Shown here: positions 24,145-31,687 of the stretch, one piece after another
Layout of the letters: each line of letters starts with the position of its first letter
How positions within the stretch are numbered: position 1 is the first letter of the stretch
Assembly: GCF_004348425.1 (NCBI RefSeq)
Contig: NZ_SMKK01000001.1
Coordinates: 62,001 to 126,000, forward strand
DNA: 64,000 bases
DNA from: Actinomadura sp. 7K507
GTDB lineage: Bacteria; Actinomycetota; Actinomycetes; Streptosporangiales; Streptosporangiaceae
Direction of reading: 5' to 3'
Notes under the pieces: generated by a model
Told to the model about the DNA's origin: nothing
Databases searched by the model: none
What the model saw: the letters and a program-made list of their open reading frames with translations, nothing else
Made by a program: the position numbers and the translations under genes

Positions 24145-25062
24145 ATGACCGAGTCCGACGACACGGCCGCCGTCGACGAGCGGCACCCCGTCATCGTTCC
24201 GCGGCGGGTGAAGTTCGACTGGGCCGGGACGCCCCTGCACTGGATCCCCGGCGAACCCGTCGCCACCCACTTCATCAACACCCTGCACCTGCTGCTGCCG
24301 GCCGGCGAGCGCTGGTTCGTCCACGTGTACAAGCAGGCGCTCCCCCTGATCGACGAGGACGACGCCCGCCTCCGCCAGGAGGTCAAGGGGTTCATGGGCC
24401 AGGAGGCCGTGCACGCCTACTCCCACCAGGGCGTCCTCGACCAGCAGATGCTCGACCGCGGACTCGACCCCCGGCCGCTCACCCGCAAGATCGAATGGCT
24501 GTTCAGGGCCATCCTCGGCGACCGGCCGCCGCTGCGGCTCGTTTCCCGCAGGCGCTGGCTGTACGTGCGCATCGGCATCATCGCCGGGATCGAGCACTAC
24601 ACCGCCGTCCTCGGCCAGTGGATCCTGGACAACCGCGAACTCGACGACGCCGGCGCCGACCCCACCATGATGGATCTGCTGCGCTGGCACGGCGCGGAAG
24701 AGGTCGAGCACCGCTCCGTCGCCTTCGACGTCTACCAGCACGTGTCCGGCAGGTACTGGCCGAGGTTCGCCGCCTTCTTCGTGGGCGTGACCGCGCTTCC
24801 GCTGGCCATTTACGCCGGGGCGGTCTACCTGTGCGCCAAGGACCCGACGCTGCAGGGCGTCCGCCCTCGCGTCCGGGACTACCGCCGCGCCGTCCGCCGT
24901 GACCTGCTGCCGAGCAACAGGTTCATGGTCCGCGCCGCCCGCGCCTACCTCAGGCGCACCTACCATCCGTCCGCCGAATGCTCCACCCAGAAGGCCCTGG
25001 ACTACCTGGCCACCTCACCCGCCGCCCAAGCGGCGACCGCGAAGCGGCCCCGCCCGGCGTAG
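24145..25062 (+). CDS. Predicted metal-dependent hydrolase (PF10118 type)
   Basis: 305 residues, 5 bp after the upstream stop. Motifs RLRQEVKGFMGQEAVHAYSH, IIAGIEHYTAVLGQW and DLLRWHGAEEVEHRSVAFDV hold Glu and His residues spaced as in ferritin-like di-iron helices. FAAFFVGVTALPLAIYAGAV is a membrane-associated hairpin. The family is annotated as metal-dependent hydrolase although the ligand pattern suggests a di-iron oxygenase or desaturase-like enzyme; no member here gives a firm reaction. Third gene of the operon starting at 22401. Confidence 0.8.
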   Translation: MTESDDTAAVDERHPVIVPRRVKFDWAGTPLHWIPGEPVATHFINTLHLLLPAGERWFVHVYKQALPLIDEDDARLRQEVKGFMGQEAVHAYSHQGVLDQQMLDRGLDPRPLTRKIEWLFRAILGDRPPLRLVSRRRWLYVRIGIIAGIEHYTAVLGQWILDNRELDDAGADPTMMDLLRWHGAEEVEHRSVAFDVYQHVSGRYWPRFAAFFVGVTALPLAIYAGAVYLCAKDPTLQGVRPRVRDYRRAVRRDLLPSNRFMVRAARAYLRRTYHPSAECSTQKALDYLATSPAAQAATAKRPRPA

Positions 25063-25139
25063 GCGGCGCAGGCGGCCTGCGGGTCCTGGGCTACGGACGT
25101 CCCCGCGCAGCGGTAGCGCTCTGCACGCCGTCGCGCCGG

Positions 25140-25286
25140 TCAGTACCTGCGGCGGGGCCGGGGGTCGGAATCATCGCGGCGTCCCGCGCTCCGGTCTCCC
25201 AGGTAGAAGAGCCCGACCAGGAACGCCACGCCGACGATGACGATCAGGATCGTGCCGATCCCCAGCAGGGATGAGACGTCGGTCAT
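25140..25286 (-). CDS. 48-residue single-span membrane micro-protein
   Basis: ATG 25286 preceded by GGGAGG. The product begins MTDVSSLLGIGTILIVIVGV, continues through a hydrophobic helix (AFLVGLFYLGD) and ends in a basic tail (DPRPRRRY). Start, ribosome-binding site, one clear transmembrane helix and a positive cytoplasmic tail make this a convincing gene in spite of its size. Convergent with the PF10118-type gene and divergent from the MBL-rhodanese gene. Function unknown; small membrane proteins of this shape often modulate transporters or cytochromes. Confidence 0.65.
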   Translation of the reverse strand: MTDVSSLLGIGTILIVIVGVAFLVGLFYLGDRSAGRRDDSDPRPRRRY

Positions 25287-25423
25287 CGCAACCACCTCCC
25301 GGCACCCGACTACCCGGATCCGGTCCGGGGAATCTTCGCCGGGCCCCGGCCATGACCCGGGGTGTCGCCCGGGTAGGCGAGACTTATCGGTTCATGACCT
25401 ACGACCCGAAAGCGGTGGGAGAC

Positions 25424-26815
25424 ATGCCCACGATCCATATCGAGGTGGTGGAGACCTCGTCCCTCGGTGACCGCAGCTACCTGGCCCATGACGGGCGGGA
25501 CGCCCTGGTGGTCGATCCGCAGCGCGACATCGACCGCTTCCTGGCCCTGGCCGGACGGCTCGACGTCCGCATCACGCACGTCGCGGAGACCCATGTGCAC
25601 AACGACTACGTCTCCGGCGGCCTGGCGCTGGCGCGGGCGACCGGTGCCGCGTACCTGGTCGCCGCCGCGGACGACGTGAAGTTCGACCGGGTGAACGTCG
25701 CCGACGGCGACGAGATCGCCGTGTCGGAGACGATGCGCGTCCGCGCTGTCGCCACGCCGGGGCACACCTTCAACCACTTGTCCTACATCGTGTCCGGGCC
25801 GGCCGGTCCGGAGGGGGTGTTCACCGGCGGGTCGCTGCTGTTCGGCACCACCGGCCGCACCGATCTGCTCGGGCCGGAGCACGCCCACCCCCTCGCCCAC
25901 CGGCAGCACATGTCGGCGCGGCGACTGGCCGACCTCCTGCCGGACGGCGCGCACATCTGGCCCACGCACGGTTTCGGGAGCTTCTGCTCCGCGGGTCAGT
26001 CCGACGCCACGGCCTCGACCATCGGCCAGGAGAAGCGGGCCAATCCGGTGCTGCGGCTGGAGGCCGACGACTTCGTCACGCAGACCCTCGACGGGCTGGA
26101 CGCCTACCCCGCGTACTACGCGCACATGGGCGTCCGCAACACCGCCGGCCCCGACCTGATCGACCTCACCCCGGCCAGGACCGCGGACGCCGCCGAGTTG
26201 CACGAGCGCGTCACCGCGGGCGAGTGGGTCGTGGACCTGCGCTCCCGCAAGGCGTTCGCGCAGCGGCACCTTGCCGGGACGCTGAGCTTCGGCCTGGACG
26301 GCCCGATGTCGACCTGGCTGGGCTGGATGGCCGATTGGGACGCGCCGCTCACGCTGCTGGGCGAGAGCCGCGAGCAGGTGGCGGCGGCGCAGCGGGAACT
26401 GGCGCGCATCGGCATCGACCGCCCGGCCGCCGCCGCGAGCGGCACCCCGCGGGAGTGGGCCGCGGGCGACGCGACTCGCCTGGGCGAACTGGCCGTCGCG
26501 TCGTTCGCCGACCTCGCCGCCGCACGCGCCGGGAACGCACCCGGGCACCTGCCCGCGGCGGACGTCGTGCTGGACGTGCGCCTCCGCGGCGAATGGCAGG
26601 CCGGCCACATCGACGGCGCGGTGCACGTCCCGCTGCCCGATCTGCCCCACCGGCTGCACGAGGTCCCGGACGGGACCGTGTGGGTGCACTGCGGCGCCGG
26701 CTACCGGGCCGCCGCCGCGAGCAGCCTGCTCCGGCGGGCCGGGCGCCGGGTGGTGCACATCGACGACGCCTTCGGCAACGCCGAGGACGCGGGCCTGCAC
26801 TTCGCCGGCCACTGA
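25424..26815 (+). CDS. MBL-fold persulfide dioxygenase/rhodanese-type protein
   Basis: 463 residues from ATG 25424 (GGGAG upstream); an in-frame ATG at 25394 is possible. N-terminal metallo-beta-lactamase domain: THVAETHVHNDYVSGGLALA, VATPGHTFNHLSYI, VFTGGSLLFGTTGRTDL, IWPTHGFGSFC. Two rhodanese domains follow: one around WVVDLRSRKAFAQRHLAGTL without an active Cys, one ending VWVHCGAGYRAAAASSLL with the Cys loop CGAGYR. This is the layout of persulfide dioxygenase-sulfurtransferases (CstB/ETHE1-like), which oxidise glutathione- or CoA-type persulfides and move sulfane sulfur in the cytosol. No sulfide sensor gene is adjacent. Confidence 0.88.
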   Translation: MPTIHIEVVETSSLGDRSYLAHDGRDALVVDPQRDIDRFLALAGRLDVRITHVAETHVHNDYVSGGLALARATGAAYLVAAADDVKFDRVNVADGDEIAVSETMRVRAVATPGHTFNHLSYIVSGPAGPEGVFTGGSLLFGTTGRTDLLGPEHAHPLAHRQHMSARRLADLLPDGAHIWPTHGFGSFCSAGQSDATASTIGQEKRANPVLRLEADDFVTQTLDGLDAYPAYYAHMGVRNTAGPDLIDLTPARTADAAELHERVTAGEWVVDLRSRKAFAQRHLAGTLSFGLDGPMSTWLGWMADWDAPLTLLGESREQVAAAQRELARIGIDRPAAAASGTPREWAAGDATRLGELAVASFADLAAARAGNAPGHLPAADVVLDVRLRGEWQAGHIDGAVHVPLPDLPHRLHEVPDGTVWVHCGAGYRAAAASSLLRRAGRRVVHIDDAFGNAEDAGLHFAGH

Positions 26816-27009
26816 CCCCTGACGACGTGGCCGATCAGGATGTACGACTCCTTGCCACGCGCGGAGCACGGGCGAGACGGGGCCGGGCCTGCCCCCGCTA
26901 CTACCGGGGGCGTAGCGGAGGAGCCCTCCGGTGGGTGACGACGAAGGCCGGACCTGCGCCGGACCATCGCCGGTATCGCTCGATCCTCCGCGAGGCAAGG
27001 AGTCCAGTC

Positions 27010-27384
27010 ATGCGCAAGACCCCCCTCAACCGGGCCGCCCTGATCACGGTGTCCGGACTGGTCACCGGCGCCGCCGGCCTGGTGATCCAGAAGGTGGCCG
27101 GGGTGGAGATGCCGCCCGTGCCGCCCGGCCTGATCATCCTGACGCTGGTCGCCGTCCTGATCGCCGCGACCCCCTGGCGCTGGCCCCTCGTGCTGGCCGT
27201 TCTGGCCGCGCTGGCGGAGATGCCCGGTACCGCCGGCAGCGCCGTCGACGCCGACACGATCGGCGAGGTCGCCGGGGCCTCGGTCCGCGGCATCGGCGCC
27301 GTCGCCGCCTTCGTGGCGGGCATCGTGGCCGCGACGGTGGCGTACCGGTCCCGGAAGCGTGCGCCGGAGTCGACGGTGCGGTGA
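27010..27384 (+). CDS. Small membrane protein
   Basis: 124 residues, ATG after AAGGAG. Three to four hydrophobic segments: LITVSGLVTGAAGLVIQKVA, PPGLIILTLVAVLIAATPWR, PLVLAVLAALAEMP and IGAVAAFVAGIVAATVAYR. No family recognised. About 120 bp upstream of a sensor kinase gene on the same strand; it may be part of that operon or the membrane partner of the two-component system, which cannot be decided from sequence. Confidence 0.7.
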   Translation: MRKTPLNRAALITVSGLVTGAAGLVIQKVAGVEMPPVPPGLIILTLVAVLIAATPWRWPLVLAVLAALAEMPGTAGSAVDADTIGEVAGASVRGIGAVAAFVAGIVAATVAYRSRKRAPESTVR

Positions 27385-27507
27385 CCTCAGGGGCGAAGCC
27401 CTCCCCGCCCCCGGCCCGGTGGATCGTCCCGCACGTACGGGGATTCGCGTCCGCCGGGTACGCCGAGAAGGGGACGCCGGGCGCCGGGGGCGCCCGGTAT
27501 CGTCCGG

Positions 27508-28677
27508 ATGGTGACCGGTGGGGAGGGCCGCTGGCGGAGATGGGCGGCGGAGGGCTGGGTCTGCCTTCCGTTCCTGGCCGCCGTGCTGATCTCGACCGGG
27601 TCCTCCGCGGTCCACCAGCCGGGCTCGGCCCGCTCCCCCGACGCCGTGGGCTACGTGCTGGTGACCGCGGCGTCCCTGGCGCTGGCGCTGCGGCGCCGGC
27701 CGGGTATCGCGCTGGCGCTCAACGCGGCGTTCGTCGCGGCCTACCTGGCCGCCGGCTACCCGTTCGGCGCGGTGATGCTGACGGTGCCCGCGGCCGTGTT
27801 CATGATGGCCGGCCGGTGGCCGCTGACGCAGGCCGCGCTCGCGGCCGCCGCCGATCTCGGGGTGCTGATCATCGCCCTGTACGCCAAGCGGGTGCGCGAC
27901 GCGGCGGGCGTCCCGGCGGGTTCGGGCTACTACCCGATGTCCAGGGACGCGCTCGTCTGGGGATCGATCCTCGCGGTGGCGCTGGCGGCCGGGGCGCTGC
28001 TGCGGGCCCGCCGCCAGGAGGCCGCCAGGGTGCACGCCGAGCAGGCCCGTCGCGTGGCCTCGGAGGAACGCCTGCGCATGGCGCAGGACCTGCACGACTC
28101 GATCGGGCACGGTCTCGCGGCCATCGCGATGCAGGCGGGTGTGGCGCTGCACGTGCTCGACCGCGACACCGAGGAGGCGAGGCAGTCCATGAAGGCCGTG
28201 CGCGCCACCAGCCGCGAAGCGCTGGAGAACCTGCGCGCCCAGCTCGACGGGCTCCGGGACATGGGGACGGCCGACCGGACCCCCGCCCCTGGCCTGGGCG
28301 ACCTCGACCGGCTGACCGAACGCGTCCAGGCCGGCGGGGTGACCGTGCACACCGATATCGCGCCGGACCTGGCGGGCCTGCCCGCCGCCGTCGACGCGGC
28401 CGCCTACCGCATCCTCCAGGAAGCCCTGACCAACGTTCTGCGGCATGCGGGCGCCGTGCCGGTGCGGATCCGGATCAGGAGGGACGGGGACGCGCTCCTG
28501 CTGGACGTCGTCAACACCGCGGCGGACGCCCCGTCCGCCCCGCCCGGAACCGGCCTGGGCCTTCGCGGCCTGCGTAGCCAGGCGGAGGTCCTCGGTGGCA
28601 CTCTCGCCGCCGGGCCCCACCCGGACGGCGGGTTCGGCGTCCGGGCCCGCCTCCCGCTGACGGGCGGGAAGCCATGA
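27508..28677 (+). CDS. NarL-system sensor histidine kinase
   Basis: 389 residues. Four to five membrane segments (WVCLPFLAAVLISTGSSAV, YVLVTAASLALALRRR, VMLTVPAAVFMMAG, AAADLGVLIIALYA, LVWGSILAVALAAGALL), then HisKA_3 helix RLRMAQDLHDSIGHGLAAIA with the phospho-His, and HATPase motifs ILQEALTNVLRHAGAVP and GTGLGLRGLRSQAEVLGGTL. The stop overlaps the ATG of the response regulator (ATGA). Sensor input unknown. Second of three such systems in the window. Confidence 0.92.
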   Translation: MVTGGEGRWRRWAAEGWVCLPFLAAVLISTGSSAVHQPGSARSPDAVGYVLVTAASLALALRRRPGIALALNAAFVAAYLAAGYPFGAVMLTVPAAVFMMAGRWPLTQAALAAAADLGVLIIALYAKRVRDAAGVPAGSGYYPMSRDALVWGSILAVALAAGALLRARRQEAARVHAEQARRVASEERLRMAQDLHDSIGHGLAAIAMQAGVALHVLDRDTEEARQSMKAVRATSREALENLRAQLDGLRDMGTADRTPAPGLGDLDRLTERVQAGGVTVHTDIAPDLAGLPAAVDAAAYRILQEALTNVLRHAGAVPVRIRIRRDGDALLLDVVNTAADAPSAPPGTGLGLRGLRSQAEVLGGTLAAGPHPDGGFGVRARLPLTGGKP

Positions 28678-29354
28678 GCGGCACGATCCGCGTCGTCGTC
28701 ATCGACGACCAGGCGCTGATCCGGGTCGGCGTGCGCACGCTGCTGCGCGGCGAGCCCGACGCCGAACTCGTCGGCGAGGCCGCCGACGGGCGCGCCGGCC
28801 TGGAGGTCGTCCGCGCCCGCAGGCCGGACGTGGTGCTCATGGACATCCGGATGCCCGGCCTGGACGGCCTGACCACGTTGCGCGAGATCACCGCCGATCC
28901 CGCGCTGGCCTCGGTCCGGGTGGTCATGCTCACCACGTTCGGCCTCGAGGAGTACGTGTTCGAGGCGCTGCGGCACGGCGCGAGCGGGTTCGTCCTCAAG
29001 GACGCCGAACCCGACGAACTGCTGCGCGCGGTCCGGGTGGTGACCGAGGGCGGCTCGCTGCTGTCGCCCTCGATCACCCGCAGCGTCATCGCCCAGTTCG
29101 CCCGGCGGGGGCCGGGCATGGCGCCGCACCCCGGCATCAGGCTCCTGACCGAACGGGAACGCGAGGTGGTGTCCTGGGTGACCACCGGGATGTCCAACGA
29201 CGAGATCGCGGACCGGCTGACGATCAGCGCCGAGACCGTGCGCACGCACGTCGGCCGGGCCCTGCTCAAGCTCGGCGCCCGCGACCGCGCCCAGATGGTC
29301 GTGTTCGCGATCCTGTCCGGCCTCACCCCTCCGGTGCAGCCCCCGGGAATGTAG
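28674..29354 (+). CDS. NarL-type response regulator
   Basis: 226 residues. Receiver: VVVIDDQALIRVGVRTLLRG, phospho-Asp in VVLMDIRMPGLDGL, VMLTTFG and FVLKDAEP. LuxR-type helix-turn-helix: LLTEREREVVSWVTTGMSND, EIADRLTISAETVRTHVGRA. Partner of the kinase directly upstream. A lipoprotein serine hydrolase gene ends 30 bp away on the other strand; whether it is a target is unknown. Confidence 0.93.
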   Translation: MSGTIRVVVIDDQALIRVGVRTLLRGEPDAELVGEAADGRAGLEVVRARRPDVVLMDIRMPGLDGLTTLREITADPALASVRVVMLTTFGLEEYVFEALRHGASGFVLKDAEPDELLRAVRVVTEGGSLLSPSITRSVIAQFARRGPGMAPHPGIRLLTEREREVVSWVTTGMSNDEIADRLTISAETVRTHVGRALLKLGARDRAQMVVFAILSGLTPPVQPPGM

Positions 29355-29384
29355 CTCCCCGAGCGGCCGGCGCGGACGGTCCGG

Positions 29385-30620
29385 CTACTCGCAGACGGCC
29401 GTGTCGACCAGGTCCATGACCACCTTCATCTTCGCCATGGCCTGCTTCTCCATGGCCTTCATCGACGACTGCTCGGAGATGATCGCGGCGGGCAGCGCGT
29501 TCACGACCACCGTGACCTCCCGGCCGTCGGGGGTCACGCCTCCGCGGGACTGGTAGCCGTGGATGTCGCCACCGTGGCCCCACAGCGGGCCGCACGACAG
29601 GGTGATCTTGTCGAGCCCGAGCCCGTAGGTGGTGTTGGGCATGCCGGACCCCGGCGAATCGACGGTCTTCCGCATCTCCTTCAGCTGGGCGTCCGGCATC
29701 AGCTTGCCGCCGATCAGGCCGGCGAAGAAGCCGTTGAGGTCGCGCGGGCGGGAGATCAGCATGCCGGCGGCCCCGGAGATCGAGGGGTCCATCCCGGTGA
29801 CGTTCTTCAGCTTCCCGCCGGGCGGGGCCGTGTACCCCTCCATGCGCGGCTTCGGGACGTTCCTGTCCCCGGGCTTGGGCCAGTGCGTGTCCCCGAGGCC
29901 GAGCCGGTCGATGACCCGCTCGGTGACCGCGTCGCCGACCGGCTTGCCGGTGGCCTTCTCGATGAGCATCCCGGCGATGACGTAGTTGGAGTTGCTGTAC
30001 TCCCGCTTCTTCCCGACCGGGAACGCCGCCTTCATCTTCGGCAGGGGGGCGAGCAGCTGCTCCGCCGTGTAGGTCTTGTCGGGCATCCCGGCGGTGTCCG
30101 GCACCAGCGCCTGGGTGTAGTCGGGAATGCCGCTGCTGTGCCCGAGCAGGTTCCGCACGGTGATGTTCCGGCCGTCGTAGTCCGGTCCCTTGACGACGCC
30201 GGGCAGGTAGGTGTCGATCGGGGCGTCCAGCTTCAGCTTGCCTTCGCCGACCAGCTGGAGGACGGTCGCGGCGACGAAGGTCTTGGTGTTGCTGGCGATG
30301 CGCATGTAGCCGTTCTTCGGGGGCGCCTCGCCCGTCTCCCGGTTGCCGACCCCGGCCGAGTAGTCGCGGGTCTCTCCGTCCTCGCCTTTCACGGAGACCA
30401 TGACGCCCGGATATCCGGCCTTCACCACCTTCTGCATCGCCCGCTGCACGGCGATCTCGTTCTTGGCCGCGCCGATCTCCGCCTCGGCGTCGGCGGCGTC
30501 GCCGGTGGCGCAGCCCGTCAGGCCCCCGAGGACGAGGGCGCAGGCGGCCGGCGCCGCGACGATCCGCGGAAGCCTCCGGCGGACGTTCGGACGAGCATCG
30601 GGCTGGGAGCGCTCGGACAC
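29385..30620 (-). CDS. Serine beta-lactamase/D,D-peptidase-like lipoprotein
   Basis: 411 residues from a GTG at 30620 with GAGGAG upstream. Signal peptide with lipobox LTGC (Cys37). Class C-type motifs: SxxK in IASNTKTFVA (Ser110, Lys113), YxN in REYSNSNYVIAG, and GHGGDIHGYQS in place of KTG. These mark the EstB/D-Ala-D-Ala carboxypeptidase/beta-lactamase superfamily: a periplasm-side enzyme anchored on the membrane, acting on peptidoglycan peptides, beta-lactams or esters. Divergent from an ABC exporter (302 bp between starts), so the two may be co-controlled. Confidence 0.88.
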   Translation of the reverse strand: MSERSQPDARPNVRRRLPRIVAAPAACALVLGGLTGCATGDAADAEAEIGAAKNEIAVQRAMQKVVKAGYPGVMVSVKGEDGETRDYSAGVGNRETGEAPPKNGYMRIASNTKTFVAATVLQLVGEGKLKLDAPIDTYLPGVVKGPDYDGRNITVRNLLGHSSGIPDYTQALVPDTAGMPDKTYTAEQLLAPLPKMKAAFPVGKKREYSNSNYVIAGMLIEKATGKPVGDAVTERVIDRLGLGDTHWPKPGDRNVPKPRMEGYTAPPGGKLKNVTGMDPSISGAAGMLISRPRDLNGFFAGLIGGKLMPDAQLKEMRKTVDSPGSGMPNTTYGLGLDKITLSCGPLWGHGGDIHGYQSRGGVTPDGREVTVVVNALPAAIISEQSSMKAMEKQAMAKMKVVMDLVDTAVCE

Positions 30621-30922
30621 TGTTTCTCCTCAAAACCACCTGGCCGGTGGAGCAGGGGACGTTTTCTCAGGAACACCCAAGAATCCCGGCCCGGCGCGTC
30701 CGATTCCATAACGCACACGAGAAGAAACATGGTGCAGCCAGCACTACCGGCCCGGTACAGCGAACACGACGGCCGCGTCAGAGCGTTCGTGAAATGCCTG
30801 GATGAAAGCGGGGTAGTGCCTGCACCACCCCGCTTGGGTAACTGGCTGCATTGTCCAGAATCAGTGTTGTTCCTAGCGTCGGGTGCCGTTCAGTCAGACC
30901 GATATCCGGAGGGCATTCCGCA
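30621..30922. promoter_or_regulatory. 302-bp divergent regulatory region
   Basis: Between the lipoprotein hydrolase and the ABC exporter. A good promoter for the exporter is TTGTCC (30851-30856), 17-bp spacer, TAGCGT (30874-30879), about 45 bp before its ATG. The rest is noticeably less GC-rich; CCCGGC/GTGCAGCC-type short repeats only, no clear operator found. Confidence 0.45.
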
Positions 30923-31684
30923 ATGTCAGCACCCCTGGGCGATGACGCCGTCATCGTCGAACGCGTCAGTAAGACGTATGGCGACGAGGTTCCCGTCGTC
31001 GCGCTCGCCGGCATTGACGCGCGGTTCCGCCGGGGGACGATGACGGCGGTGATGGGACCGTCCGGATCGGGGAAGAGCACCCTGCTGCACTGCGCGGCGG
31101 GCCTGGACCGGCCGTCCTCGGGCCGGGTCGTGATCGGCGCCACCGACCTGTCGTCGCTGTCGGAGAAGCAGCTGACCGAGCTGCGCCGCGGCCGGGTCGG
31201 CTTCGTGTTCCAGGCGTTCAACCTTGTGGGCGCGCTCACCGTGGAGCAGAACATCCTGCTGCCGTCACGGCTGGCGGGCGGGGCCAAGGATCCGGCGTGG
31301 GTCACCGGGGTGATCGAACGGGTCGGGCTGGCGGAGCGGCTCCGGCACCGCCCGGCGGAGCTCTCCGGCGGCCAGCAGCAGCGGGTCGCGATCGCCAGGG
31401 CGCTCGTCACGCGGCCGGAGGTGATCTTCTGCGACGAGCCGACCGGGGCACTGGACACCCAGACCGCGGCGGAGGTGCTGGGACTGCTGCGCTCGATGGT
31501 CGACCAGTCCGGGCAGACCATCGTCATGGTGACCCACGACCCGGTCGCCGCGTCCTACGCCGACCGCGTCATGGTGCTCGCCGACGGGCGGATCGTGCGG
31601 GACATGCCGCAGCCGGGCGCCCAGCGGATCGCCGAGGAACTGGCGATGCTCGGCCGGCGGCCGGCCGCGAGCCGGGAGGGCTGA
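30923..31684 (+). CDS. ABC exporter ATPase (MacB/LolD type)
   Basis: 253 residues, ATG after GGAGGG. Walker A GPSGSGKST, Q-loop VFQAFNLVGALTVEQN, signature LSGGQQQRVAIARAL, Walker B VIFCDEPTGALD, H-loop MVTHDP. The sequence class is that of ATPases paired with FtsX-fold permeases; the permease gene starts 4 bp after this stop. Drives export of an antibiotic or lipid-like compound, or signalling of its presence, at the cytoplasmic membrane (family knowledge). Confidence 0.95.
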   Translation: MSAPLGDDAVIVERVSKTYGDEVPVVALAGIDARFRRGTMTAVMGPSGSGKSTLLHCAAGLDRPSSGRVVIGATDLSSLSEKQLTELRRGRVGFVFQAFNLVGALTVEQNILLPSRLAGGAKDPAWVTGVIERVGLAERLRHRPAELSGGQQQRVAIARALVTRPEVIFCDEPTGALDTQTAAEVLGLLRSMVDQSGQTIVMVTHDPVAASYADRVMVLADGRIVRDMPQPGAQRIAEELAMLGRRPAASREG

Positions 31685-31687
31685 ACG

